From contig JACCWI010000024.1 in assembly GCA_013697725.1 (NCBI GenBank), forward strand, positions 248,001 to 312,000: 64,000 nt of DNA. Reading direction: 5' to 3'. The translations under genes were made by a program, and so were the position numbers. Shown piece by piece: positions 17,760 through 26,320 of this stretch. This DNA comes from Tatlockia sp. (GTDB taxonomy: Bacteria > Pseudomonadota > Gammaproteobacteria > Legionellales > Legionellaceae). The notes under the pieces were generated by a model. The model saw nothing but the letters and a program-made list of their open reading frames with translations, was not told the DNA's origin and ran no database searches. Within the stretch, counting starts at the first letter, position 1. Each line of letters opens with the position of its first letter.

Positions 17760-19042
17760 TGTTAACGAATAAAACCTCCTTAAAAGGTATTATGGTTTGG
17801 TTTGTCTGCGTAATATTTTACTTATATGAATTTTTATTGCGCACGCTATTAGGTACTTTCCAACAGCCTATTATGACAGATCTTCAACTGAGCCCTTTTG
17901 ATTTTGCCTTGCTAAGCTCAACCGCTTATCTGCTAATTTATGGACTTATGCAAATCCCTGTTGGCGCAATTATCTCTCGGTTTGGACTTAAAAACGCCCT
18001 ATTATTTGCCTCCATTATTTGCATAATTTCCACACTAGGTTTTTCTTATTCCAGTAATTATCTAACAGCCCTTCTTTTCCGTTCGTTAATGGGTTTAGGC
18101 TCTGCCTTTGGTTTTATTTGTGTGCTATTTGCTGTTTATGATTGGATGCCCTATAAAAACATTGCTTTTTATATTGGCCTTTCTCAACTCATCGGCACAA
18201 TGGGTCCTATGGCAGCAGGCGGTCCACTGAATGCCTTAGCCAGTAATTCCTCGGTGACTTGGCGTACTATTTTTGCAATTTTAAGTTTAATTGGCTGTGG
18301 GCTGACTGTACTGATTTTTTTCGTAGTTGAAAAAAACCGGAAACAAGACAATAGTTTTATTTTTTTAAAGCCTTCCATGCCCATAGTAGATGAAATTATT
18401 GGTATGCTGCGCGATCGGCAAGTATGGTACATTGCTCTGTACTGTGCCTTTATTTATTTCGGTTTAGAATATTTGTCTGAAAATGAGTGTAAACACCTGC
18501 TGATCACCAAAGGCTTTAGCTCTAATTTTGCCTCTTACATGATAACTCTTGCCTGGCTGGGATTTGCGACCGGTTCGCCAATTTGTGGGTTCTTGAGCGA
18601 TAAAATTGTCCGCAGAAAGCCTATTTTGTATTTCAGCGCCATTTCAACCTTATTTTCATTAATTTTTATTATTTATTTCCCTCTTTCACAACTTGAAATC
18701 GCAATTGCTTTCCTTTGTTTTGGCTTTGGCGTGGGTTCTGCCAGTGTGGGCATTGTTATCATGGGTGAACAATTTAAATCAGATAAAATTTCAACCGGTT
18801 TGGGGATAAACAATGCTGTTTCCATTCTTTTTGTTTCTCTTCTTGCGCCTTTAATTAGCTATCTACTTACACAACTTGCACACGGCGGCAGCTATTTTTT
18901 ACCTGAATTCCAACAGGCTTTTGTAATCTTAATAATTTTGCCCTTATTAGCTTTATTGATTGTAATGTTTTTCATTAAAGAAACTTACGGAAAATCATCG
19001 AAAGAAAGTATCATCTTAAATTTTAAGGAATCAGTGCAGTGA
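17759..19042 (+). CDS. Major facilitator superfamily transporter
   Basis: 427 residues with about 12 membrane segments. It has an MFS N-terminal half with the loop RFGLKNALL after segment 2 and the second-half loop DKIVRRKP. The N-terminal YLYEFLLRT, preceding segment 1, resembles the other MFS carrier in this window (FYAYQFILRV, 50030), so both belong to the same broad Legionella/Coxiella-type group. The ATG at 17759 overlaps the previous stop in a TGATG, and the 3' end overlaps the subtilase start by 4 bp. The substrate is unknown. The neighbouring hydrolase-fold protein suggests an amino-acid or peptide-derived compound, which is inference. Confidence 0.85.
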   Translation: MLTNKTSLKGIMVWFVCVIFYLYEFLLRTLLGTFQQPIMTDLQLSPFDFALLSSTAYLLIYGLMQIPVGAIISRFGLKNALLFASIICIISTLGFSYSSNYLTALLFRSLMGLGSAFGFICVLFAVYDWMPYKNIAFYIGLSQLIGTMGPMAAGGPLNALASNSSVTWRTIFAILSLIGCGLTVLIFFVVEKNRKQDNSFIFLKPSMPIVDEIIGMLRDRQVWYIALYCAFIYFGLEYLSENECKHLLITKGFSSNFASYMITLAWLGFATGSPICGFLSDKIVRRKPILYFSAISTLFSLIFIIYFPLSQLEIAIAFLCFGFGVGSASVGIVIMGEQFKSDKISTGLGINNAVSILFVSLLAPLISYLLTQLAHGGSYFLPEFQQAFVILIILPLLALLIVMFFIKETYGKSSKESIILNFKESVQ

Positions 19043-20847
19043 TTTTAAAGTTATTAGGCTGTCTAATTGGATTTTACAGCCTTGTCTCGCAAGCTCAGCC
19101 TGTAATTGATAGAGATGTACTTAGCGCCATACAAGCCGGTTCTCTTATCCGATCTAACAGCTATCAATCTTTGATTGTTTTATTTCAATCCGATACTAAA
19201 AGAGATGCCTTTGTAAATGCCCTACAAAATGATAAAAAGCTTACGCTAAATCGCTTAAATTTTATGCCTGCAGCTATTGTGACCTTTAAACCTAATGCCC
19301 AAATTTATAAACAAGTTACCTCCTTTGATGGTATTAGTTATATTGGGCTTAATGTACCTGCCAGTGAAAAAAATGAAAAGCTAAGTCAAGCAACCAGACC
19401 CAAAGTTGTATTTCGCTATCCAGGCATTAACCTATGGTGGCAACAAGGTTTTAATGGCCATGGCGGTGTATTAGGTTTAATTGATTCAGGAGTAGCTGCG
19501 GATCATCCGGGCTTATCGGGCAAAAAAATTATTATCAATCAGTCTGACTCGTCTCATTATTCTAAACATCCTTTCGGTGTTCGCACGGCTCACGGCACTG
19601 GAGTGGCTTGTATTTATGCAGGGTTTCCGCAACATGAAGCGCCGCAAGTTAGAGGCGTTGCTTATAAAACACCTACAATTATGTCCACTTTAGCCGGAGA
19701 AGGAAAAGAGCATAAATCAAATTTTTGGCTGACTTATGCCAGTTTGAATTGGCTTTTATCTCAACCTGATTACCGCCCATCAGTCATTAATTATAGCTTT
19801 GGCAATGGTAATGTCTCTTGCTCATGGTGTTCAGATTGGAGTGCAATGGGCAAGATTGTTGATTATATTATTAACAATAATAAAATTTTATGGGTAATTT
19901 CTGCAGGTAATAATGGTTACCTTAACCAAAAAAAGCAAGCGCCATTCACTTCAACCATGACAGTCCCTGCTGAGAGTTACAATGCCTTGACTGTTGCGAA
20001 TATGAATTACGACACTAGCGCTGATTCTCCAGATCAAAAGGGAAACAAGCCCAATCATGCTATTTTTTACACCAGCAGCCGGGGACCCACCTTGATTGGT
20101 CGAAAAAAACCTGATCTCGCTGCCTCAGGAAATGCCACTCTAACTTGCGCTCCGCCACCTGAGAAATACCAAATAAAATATTCAAAATCAATGGATTATA
20201 AAAATGGCTACCGTTTAATGGGCGGCACAAGCTCCGCCGCACCTCATGTCGGAGGAGCTGTATTACTTTTAAGAGATGCGGGTATAACTAATCCTATCGC
20301 CATTAAAGCCTTACTCATTAACAGTGCCGATAGCTGGACTGATAGCAATAGTCCAGGACCTGAGGATCCCAATTTCAGCTATCATGGCGGTCATTATCAG
20401 GTTAACGGCTCGGAATGGAACCCTACCTATGGCTGGGGGCATATGAATTTAAAAACAGCCTTTGAGCAAAGGAAATTTATCGCTCAAGATAAACTCTCCT
20501 TAAAAAGCCCAGCCAAATTCTACCGCTTAGAACTATCACCCTTTGATAAAGTGACCTTGGTACATGAGCGACGCATTGGCTTTAATGCGGATGGCTCCTT
20601 TTGGCAATTAAGTCCTTTAAAATTAGAAATTTTGGACTCAAATCAAACTAGGCCACTAATGCTAGATGAGAGTACTATCGATACGGTTCATCAGGTTTCT
20701 CTTTGTAAAACCACTCAAACAGAGCCATGCGCTTATACAAAGCCCAAAGAGGTAGTGATTAAAGTGAGTTTAAATGATGCTCGGCTTGATGGTAGTGAGT
20801 ATGAAGAATTTGCTTTAGCTTTGCCTAGTCCACAAAAACATTTATAG
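19039..20847 (+). CDS. Secreted subtilisin-like serine protease (S8)
   Basis: 602 residues. It starts at a GTG overlapping the previous stop. A signal peptide (cleavage after about residue 19, QAQ) and a short propeptide-like region (about 40-110) precede the catalytic domain. The triad is visible as Asp149 (LIDSG), His185 (AHGTG) and Ser398 (GTSSAAPH), with the oxyanion Asn in SAGNNG. A beta-rich extension of about 130 residues follows. All residues needed for activity are present. It should be exported, and its link to the upstream carrier is unknown. Confidence 0.9.
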   Translation: MILKLLGCLIGFYSLVSQAQPVIDRDVLSAIQAGSLIRSNSYQSLIVLFQSDTKRDAFVNALQNDKKLTLNRLNFMPAAIVTFKPNAQIYKQVTSFDGISYIGLNVPASEKNEKLSQATRPKVVFRYPGINLWWQQGFNGHGGVLGLIDSGVAADHPGLSGKKIIINQSDSSHYSKHPFGVRTAHGTGVACIYAGFPQHEAPQVRGVAYKTPTIMSTLAGEGKEHKSNFWLTYASLNWLLSQPDYRPSVINYSFGNGNVSCSWCSDWSAMGKIVDYIINNNKILWVISAGNNGYLNQKKQAPFTSTMTVPAESYNALTVANMNYDTSADSPDQKGNKPNHAIFYTSSRGPTLIGRKKPDLAASGNATLTCAPPPEKYQIKYSKSMDYKNGYRLMGGTSSAAPHVGGAVLLLRDAGITNPIAIKALLINSADSWTDSNSPGPEDPNFSYHGGHYQVNGSEWNPTYGWGHMNLKTAFEQRKFIAQDKLSLKSPAKFYRLELSPFDKVTLVHERRIGFNADGSFWQLSPLKLEILDSNQTRPLMLDESTIDTVHQVSLCKTTQTEPCAYTKPKEVVIKVSLNDARLDGSEYEEFALALPSPQKHL

Positions 20848-21067
20848 AATAATTCACTTTATCAATATATTGAATTTTAGCTTAATGAATTCACTTGAAG
20901 ATACTGAGTTATTGAAACAAAGTTTTTTGATACGAGATCTGCTACTAAAATTAACAGTGTTCCTTGTTTAGGTAAAATTGATTTAAGCGTCCTAACAATT
21001 TCAAGCCTAATTAGCTTAGATTTGTAATCAATCCTAATACTAGGATTGTAATAAAGTTGTAAAATAT

Positions 21068-21096
21068 TTGACTCTTATACAAACATTTTATACAAT
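21068..21096 (+). promoter_or_regulatory. Promoter of the first 169-residue paralogue
   Basis: TTGACT (21068-21073), a 17-bp spacer and TACAAT (21091-21096) fit a sigma-70 promoter 28 bases before the ATG. The spacer start TTATACAA recurs in the same place upstream of the second paralogue. Confidence 0.55.
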
Positions 21097-21123
21097 TGGC
21101 TTTTTCACCGACGAGATGAGATT

Positions 21124-21633
21124 ATGACATTTTTTAATGAATTTAGACAAGATATTAACCAAATGACTAATATTTTCAAGAATAAGGATGGTAAGGTAGC
21201 AGGTGCAGCACTGTATATGCACAACCATATTAAGACTGATCCTGGATTTTTCACTCCTTATAAAAGTTTATACGAATTTTCCAAAAGCCTGACAAAACCA
21301 GTAACTATTCCTCTTTTCCTAGGGGCTTTAGCTACCCTTCTGCTGATTGCTTCTGCCGTAACAGCTCTTGCTGTTTTACCTTTACTCATTGCCGCTGGCG
21401 TTACACATTTCATTGATGAAGAGCTTCGCGATGGATTATTTATGATTTCAGTGATTGCTTTTTTTGCAACTTTAATTTTACCTATTATCGCGTCTCTCGC
21501 AGTAATTGTCGCAGCATTAAGCCCAGCTATATTTGTACCGAAATTTATTACTCAGTGCGGGGCTACTGGTGGCCAATTAGTGAAAGATTGCATTTCTTCC
21601 GATACAGATAATTCTTCTGTGCAACCTTTTTAA
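21124..21633 (+). CDS. Orphan membrane protein, first of a tandem pair
   Basis: 169 residues, no family recognised. A charged N-terminal 45 residues contain the motif FFTPYKSLYEFSKSL. Two long hydrophobic regions (about 60-95 and 105-145) follow, and a short polar tail ends in QPF. The gene downstream encodes a protein of exactly the same length, with the same motif (FFTPHKSLYNFSKTL), a matching hydrophobic profile and the tail QPY, so they are clear tandem duplicates. No signal peptide or catalytic motif is seen. A membrane-inserting effector or envelope protein are both possible. Confidence 0.7.
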   Translation: MTFFNEFRQDINQMTNIFKNKDGKVAGAALYMHNHIKTDPGFFTPYKSLYEFSKSLTKPVTIPLFLGALATLLLIASAVTALAVLPLLIAAGVTHFIDEELRDGLFMISVIAFFATLILPIIASLAVIVAALSPAIFVPKFITQCGATGGQLVKDCISSDTDNSSVQPF

Positions 21634-21769
21634 ACTAAGAGTTAGAAATAGGGTGGACTTTATGTTTACCCTATTTCTTGACCTTTTTTATCGAGGCTAA
21701 TTTCTAAATATAATCTATTAATAGGATTGCATATAATAAGCGCCGAAGAATTTAATTTATGCATAAATT

Positions 21770-21798
21770 TTGACATTTATACAATACCTTTTTAACCT
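21770..21798 (+). promoter_or_regulatory. Promoter of the second 169-residue paralogue
   Basis: TTGACA (21770-21775), a 17-bp spacer beginning TTTATACAAT and a weaker -10 TAACCT (21793-21798) stand 14 bases before the ATG. The layout mirrors the first copy, so the duplication seems to have included the promoter. Confidence 0.45.
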
Positions 21799-21812
21799 AA
21801 TGAGAGTAAAAT

Positions 21813-22322
21813 ATGCCTTTTTTTAAAGAGTTTAAAAAAGATTGTGAAGAATTTTTTGATGCGTGCACTGATAAAGAAGGCTTCAACGCAGTTAACATTC
21901 TCCCCTATATTGGTATGCAATATTATAATGGGCTAGAATTTTTTACCCCTCATAAGAGTTTATATAATTTTTCCAAAACCCTAGTTGGCGTAGCAGCTTG
22001 GCCTCTTTTCTTTGGGGCTGCAGGGACTTTACTGCTTATTGGCACTGCCGTGGCAGCCATTGTTTTTGCATCGTTCCTACTTGCTTCGGTATTAACTTCT
22101 TGTTGCAGTTATGATTTGTCTAAAGACTTGGGCTTCGTCTCAGGGGTAGCGTTTTTAGTAACCTTCATTTTACCCCTCGTTGCAGCTACGAGTTTGATTC
22201 TGGCAGCGATTACCCCTGCGATCTCATTAGCCAAGCTTGTAACCCGAAGTGGAGCTTCAGCGGCACAATTAGCAAAAGACTGTGCTCCTGCTGAAGATAA
22301 CACTTCTTTTCAACCTTATTGA
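21813..22322 (+). CDS. Orphan membrane protein, second of a tandem pair
   Basis: 169 residues, paralogous to the gene at 21124. Shared points are the N-terminal MPFFKEFKKDCEEF against MTFFNEFRQDINQM, FFTPHKSLYNFSKTL, PLFFGAAGTLLLIGTAV, the second hydrophobic block VTFILPLVAATSLILAAITPAI, and the end SFQPY. The loop between the hydrophobic regions is the least conserved part and here contains a Cys-Cys pair. The function is unknown. Confidence 0.7.
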   Translation: MPFFKEFKKDCEEFFDACTDKEGFNAVNILPYIGMQYYNGLEFFTPHKSLYNFSKTLVGVAAWPLFFGAAGTLLLIGTAVAAIVFASFLLASVLTSCCSYDLSKDLGFVSGVAFLVTFILPLVAATSLILAAITPAISLAKLVTRSGASAAQLAKDCAPAEDNTSFQPY

Positions 22323-22386
22323 TTCCTCTTTAATCAAGGGACTAGACTTAAACCTTTATATCCTTTGTTTGTCATTTTATGCCACT

Positions 22387-22405
22387 GCTCGATAATTTAT
22401 CGAGC
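22387..22405. repeat. Palindrome at the convergent gene ends
   Basis: GCTCGATAA-T-TTATCGAGC is a perfect 9-bp palindrome around one base. It overlaps the stop codon of the SDR gene and lies downstream of the second paralogue. It could form a short terminator hairpin, but no T-run follows. Confidence 0.35.
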
Positions 22406-23146
22406 TTGCATTCTTAAAGCACCATCAAGTCTAATGACCTCGCCATTGATCATGGTATTTTCAATAAGATGTACAACCAACGCTGCAAATTCCTCAGGCT
22501 GTCCCAAACGTTTAGGAAAAGTTACTGTCGCGGCTAAAGCATCTTGAACGTCTTGCGCCATATTTAAAAGTAATGGAGTCGCAAACAATCCTGGCGCTAT
22601 AGTATTAACACGAATTGCATGTTGAGCTAGCTCACGCGCAGCCGGTAAAGTCATCGCCACAATGCCACCTTTTGAGGCACTATAGGCCGTTTGGCCGATT
22701 TGACCTTCAAAGGCAGCTATTGAAGCTGTATTGATTATAACCCCTCTTTCTTCCGAACTCGTTTCCAATGGTAGGCTTGCCATTGCCGCAGCTAACACAC
22801 GCATTACATTAAAGGTCCCAACTAAATTAATATCGATGACTTGCTTAAACGCTGCCAAAGGCATTGCCCCTTCTTTGCCTACCATTCTTTGACCTGGGGC
22901 AATACCAGCGCAGTTAATGCAAATGTGCGGGATCCCTAGATGCGCAATAGTTTGTGCAAGCGCTCTCTCAACCTCCTCGACAGAACTAACATCGCAGGCT
23001 AAAGCTAAATGAGCGGAATCAGTTTGTTCAATTTGCTTATCCCAAATCACCACTTGCAGACCTAAGGCAGTTAATTTTTGTGCACAAGCTTTGCCTAAAC
23101 CCGAAGAGCCACCCGTAATCACTGCAATTTGATGTGCCAAATTCAT
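22397..23146 (-). CDS. Short-chain dehydrogenase (3-hydroxyacyl-CoA dehydrogenase type II-like)
   Basis: 249 residues of the classical SDR family. The NAD-binding TGGSSGLG lies at 11-18, NCAG at about 80-83 and the catalytic YSASK at about 158-162. The sequence INCAGIAPGQRMVGKEG and the Pro-Gly TIAPGLFATPLL resemble the HSD17B10/type II 3-hydroxyacyl-CoA dehydrogenase group, so fatty acid or branched-chain acyl-CoA oxidation is likely. It starts 18 bp after the isochorismatase-fold gene with a good AAGGAAG site, so the two are probably one unit. Confidence 0.83.
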   Translation of the reverse strand: MNLAHQIAVITGGSSGLGKACAQKLTALGLQVVIWDKQIEQTDSAHLALACDVSSVEEVERALAQTIAHLGIPHICINCAGIAPGQRMVGKEGAMPLAAFKQVIDINLVGTFNVMRVLAAAMASLPLETSSEERGVIINTASIAAFEGQIGQTAYSASKGGIVAMTLPAARELAQHAIRVNTIAPGLFATPLLLNMAQDVQDALAATVTFPKRLGQPEEFAALVVHLIENTMINGEVIRLDGALRMQAR

Positions 23147-23164
23147 TTCAACTTCCTTTTAAAT

Positions 23165-23710
23165 TTAGATTAAATAAGCATTACTGAGCGCTTTAAATTC
23201 CGGCGTGCCAGCCTGGCCAATCCACTCGAAAAAGACCATTTCCGAGGTGACTAATTGAACACCGACCTGCTTCATCCGTTTAAGTGCAAACAGGTAATCT
23301 AGCTCTGAGCGGCTAGAGACTGCATCAACAACCACAAACACATCATAATTAGCTTGCTGCAGATCAAGAGCAGTTTGTAAAACGCAAACATGGCTTTCAA
23401 TACCGATTAGCAATACCTGTTTCCTTTTAAGACTCTCTAGACTTTTTTTAAAAGCAGGCGAGCGAACACAGGAAAAATCTACCTTTTCAAAGGTTTCACA
23501 ATTTGCGATAAGACTTCTTAAGGGTTCAATGGTTTGTCCTAGACCTTTGGGATATTGCTCGCTTACTAGCACCGATACTGCGACATCCTGAGCCAGACGG
23601 ATTAACCATTCGCAACGCCCTAGAACCGCCTTATAGTTATGCACTAAGGGCATTAATTTTTCTTGTACATCAACCAGTACTAAACAGGACTGAGACCTTT
23701 CCATTAACAT
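23165..23710 (-). CDS. Isochorismatase-fold cysteine hydrolase
   Basis: 181 residues. The family's catalytic Asp is in VLVDVQEKL near residue 18 and the nucleophile Cys is in GIESHVCVLQTALDL near residue 108, with a Lys between them. The short, single-domain layout resembles YcaC-type hydrolases of unknown substrate rather than true isochorismatases. The ATG at 23710 is supported by GGAG 7 bases upstream. It is divergent from the his operon. Confidence 0.83.
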   Translation of the reverse strand: MLMERSQSCLVLVDVQEKLMPLVHNYKAVLGRCEWLIRLAQDVAVSVLVSEQYPKGLGQTIEPLRSLIANCETFEKVDFSCVRSPAFKKSLESLKRKQVLLIGIESHVCVLQTALDLQQANYDVFVVVDAVSSRSELDYLFALKRMKQVGVQLVTSEMVFFEWIGQAGTPEFKALSNAYLI

Positions 23711-23770
23711 AATTTTGCTCCAGGCAAAAAAACAATCTCAACCTAAAGCATCGTTATTGTCAAGAAAAGC

Positions 23771-23799
23771 TTGACAGCTGAGGAAGAACCTCAGATACT
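23771..23799 (+). promoter_or_regulatory. Predicted his operon promoter with a palindrome in the spacer
   Basis: A consensus -35 TTGACA (23771-23776), a 17-bp spacer and a -10 GATACT (23794-23799) stand 32 bases before the TrpR-like gene. The spacer is almost wholly a palindrome, CTGAGG-AAGAA-CCTCAG (23778-23794). A second inverted repeat, TGTCAAG/CTTGACA (23758-23776), covers the -35. Such placement suits a repressor operator, with the adjacent TrpR-like protein as the obvious candidate. No histidine-rich leader peptide is seen. Confidence 0.5.
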
Positions 23800-23831
23800 G
23801 CAATAACGTTATATTACGCTAATACATTATC

Positions 23832-24128
23832 ATGAAAATACAGCAACCTTTTAAAGCTCAATCCAACCAGCAACTTATGCAGGCAATAAGCTTGCTTAAA
23901 AATGAACAAGAAGCCTTGGCTTTCTTTACCGACTTGTGCACGCCTGCCGAACTTGAAGCTATGGCTGATCGTTGGGTGGTTGTGCCTCTTCTACGTCAAG
24001 GGATCTCCTATCGGGTTATCCAGGAACAAACAGGCGTTTCTGTCACCACAATTACCCGTGTCGCTCGCTGCTTGAGCATGGGTAGTGGAGGCTATACCTT
24101 AATTGCAGATCGATTGGAGCAACCGTGA
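23832..24128 (+). CDS. TrpR-like (YerC/YecD family) regulator leading the his operon
   Basis: 98 residues. The whole protein fits the TrpR/YerC helix-turn-helix family: FFTDLCTPAELEAMADRW in the first half, then the DNA-reading part GISYRVIQEQTGVSVTTITRVARCL. The four-base overlap with hisG (its stop lies inside the hisG GTG start) makes it the first gene of the histidine operon. It probably represses its own operon, as proposed for related proteins located beside hisG, but binding to the upstream palindrome is inference. Confidence 0.85.
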   Translation: MKIQQPFKAQSNQQLMQAISLLKNEQEALAFFTDLCTPAELEAMADRWVVVPLLRQGISYRVIQEQTGVSVTTITRVARCLSMGSGGYTLIADRLEQP

Positions 24129-25006
24129 ATACACGTTTACGCTTAGCCTTGCAGAAAAAAGGCCGCATGGCTGAAGAGTCGCTTAGCTTATTGGAACGCT
24201 GCGGCTTAAAATTTCGCGTGAGACCCAACGCATTACTCACGCAGGTGGATAACTTTCCCATTGACTTACTCTTTGTACGCGATGACGATATACCTACCCT
24301 CGTTTTTGACGGACTCTGTGATGGGGGTATCGTTGGGGAAAATGTTCTCTATGAAGCGGAGCTTGCCGGCTCTGCTCAACGCTTTAAACCGCTTCTCGCA
24401 CTGGGAAGTTGTCGCTGTCGCTTAGCCCTCGCTGTTCCTGCTGGCTTCGATTATCAAGGTTCTGGTTCTCTTGATGGCAAGCGTATTGCTACCAGCTACC
24501 CCCTTCTGCTTAAGCAGTTTTTAGCAACTCAAAAAATTTGTGCAGATATTTTAATACTCTCTGGCTCGGTCGAAGTCGCGCCCAGAATGGGGATGGCTGA
24601 CCTAATTTGTGATTTAGTCTCGACTGGCCAAACTCTTGAAGATAATAAACTCCTGGAAGTGGAAACCATTTTAACGAGCCAGGCTATGTTTATTCAATCC
24701 ACTAAAATAGTCGATGCTGCTATTGAAGATTTATTTGCTATGTTAAGCCGCCGCATTCAAGCAGTACAGCAAGCGATGGAAAGAAAATACATTCTTTTCC
24801 ACGCACCTGTCACCGCACTTGAAAGTATTTGTAAACAGCTACCTGGAGCCGAGTCACCTACTATTTTGCCCTTGCCGGGCAATCCCGAAAAAGTTGCCGT
24901 CCATGTTGTTTCCAGTGAAGGAATTTTTTGGAATACCCTGGAAACAATTCAAGCTCTCGGCGCCTCATCCATTCTGGTACTGCCGATTGAAAAAATGTTG
25001 GAGTAA
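24125..25006 (+). CDS. hisG: ATP phosphoribosyltransferase (long form)
   Basis: 293 residues, the long HisG type with a C-terminal regulatory domain (about 215-293) and therefore not needing HisZ. RLALQKKGRMAEESLSLLERCG starts the domain, and the PRPP loop region includes EVAPRMGMADLICDLVSTG. It joins ATP to PRPP, the committed step of histidine synthesis, and members of this form are usually feedback-inhibited by histidine. It starts with GTG, overlapping the regulator gene by 4 bp. Confidence 0.95.
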   Translation: MNTRLRLALQKKGRMAEESLSLLERCGLKFRVRPNALLTQVDNFPIDLLFVRDDDIPTLVFDGLCDGGIVGENVLYEAELAGSAQRFKPLLALGSCRCRLALAVPAGFDYQGSGSLDGKRIATSYPLLLKQFLATQKICADILILSGSVEVAPRMGMADLICDLVSTGQTLEDNKLLEVETILTSQAMFIQSTKIVDAAIEDLFAMLSRRIQAVQQAMERKYILFHAPVTALESICKQLPGAESPTILPLPGNPEKVAVHVVSSEGIFWNTLETIQALGASSILVLPIEKMLE

Positions 25007-25012
25007 AATCAG

Positions 25013-26320
25013 ATGTTAACTATTAAAAACTGGCAAGCCCAAAGTCTTGAAGAAAGACAGCAAATCCTGGCTCGGCCTAAACCCACTTATTCTCTTAAGA
25101 ATCAGGTTGAAGCCATTATAAATAGGGTGAAAATCAGCGGTGATGCGGCTTTGTTTGACTTTAGCCGAGAATTCGATCGAGTTGATTTAAAGGAATTAAG
25201 GGTTGCAGTAAATCTTATTAATTCGGCAGAAATTAATCAAAAAAAAATGAATGCTTTAACACGAGCAATTGAGACCTTGAGAATTTATCACAAAGCAATT
25301 ATGCCCAGCGATCAAATTATTGACACGGCCAAAGGTATTAGAATCAATCGAATATACCGGCCAATTTCTGCAGTAGGCCTTTATGTCCCAGGCGGAAATA
25401 ACACGCCCTTAGTCTCTTCTTTACTAATGCAAGCTATTCCCGCACAAATTGCTGCTTGTCCAATTAAAATACTCTGTACACCGCCTAGCAAAGAAGGTCT
25501 AATTGATCCTCATTTATTGGTCGCCGCACGGCTCTGCGGTATCGATACAATTTATCAAATTGGAGGTGCTCAAGCTATTGCTGCGATGGCTTATGGCACT
25601 GATACAATTCCTAAAGTGGATAAAATCTTCGGTCCGGGTAACGCTTATGTGACCGAAGCTAAGAATCAAATTGCTGCCGATACACAAGCTGCAGCCATTG
25701 ATCTTCCTGCAGGCCCCTCTGAAGTAATGGTGGTTGCAGATAATTTTGCCAACCCTGATTTTGTCGCCGCCGATCTTTTAGCCCAAGCCGAGCATGGTAT
25801 TGATTCTCAAGTAATTTTACTTTGTGAAAGCTGCAGCTTTGCTGAACAAGTCCAGCAAAAATTAGCAGAGCAATTAAAGGAGCTATCCAGGCAGCAAATC
25901 ATTAAAAAATCGTTCGAATTCTCCACCATTTTAATTGTGGACAAAATTCAAGAACAAATCGAGATAATTAATAAATATGCCCCTGAACATTTAATCATCA
26001 ATCGAATTGATGCTAAGGATTGGGTCACCTCTATAGTTTCGGCAGGCACGATCTTTTTAGGACCTTGGGCTGCGGAAACGATGGGCGACTATGTCAGTGG
26101 TTCCAATCATGTTTTGCCTACCAATGGTCAAGCACGTAATCAAAGCGGGCTTTGCACCAGCGATTTTTTAAAGGCTATCACGGTGCAATCCATAAGCGAG
26201 GAAGGAATTAAAAATTTAGGGGAAACTGCGCAAATTTTGGCAGAGATTGAGGGGCTAGATGCTCATGCGAATGCAATAAAAATCCGCTTGGCAAACCTTT
26301 ATTTGGGAGAAAAACTATGA
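25013..26320 (+). CDS. hisD: Histidinol dehydrogenase
   Basis: 435 residues. GLYVPGG, GGAQAIAAMAYGT, KIFGPGNAYV and DLPAGPSEVMV are all present. The catalytic Glu-His pair lies in YAPEHL, and metal-binding His is in LAQAEHG. The enzyme oxidises histidinol to histidine in two NAD-dependent steps. It lies 6 bp after hisG and overlaps hisC by 4 bp. Confidence 0.96.
   Translation: MLTIKNWQAQSLEERQQILARPKPTYSLKNQVEAIINRVKISGDAALFDFSREFDRVDLKELRVAVNLINSAEINQKKMNALTRAIETLRIYHKAIMPSDQIIDTAKGIRINRIYRPISAVGLYVPGGNNTPLVSSLLMQAIPAQIAACPIKILCTPPSKEGLIDPHLLVAARLCGIDTIYQIGGAQAIAAMAYGTDTIPKVDKIFGPGNAYVTEAKNQIAADTQAAAIDLPAGPSEVMVVADNFANPDFVAADLLAQAEHGIDSQVILLCESCSFAEQVQQKLAEQLKELSRQQIIKKSFEFSTILIVDKIQEQIEIINKYAPEHLIINRIDAKDWVTSIVSAGTIFLGPWAAETMGDYVSGSNHVLPTNGQARNQSGLCTSDFLKAITVQSISEEGIKNLGETAQILAEIEGLDAHANAIKIRLANLYLGEKL

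Noticed and set aside
22109-22303. 64-codon frame antisense to the second paralogue
   Set aside because: It is a shadow of the duplicated gene; only the plus-strand frame is conserved between the two copies.
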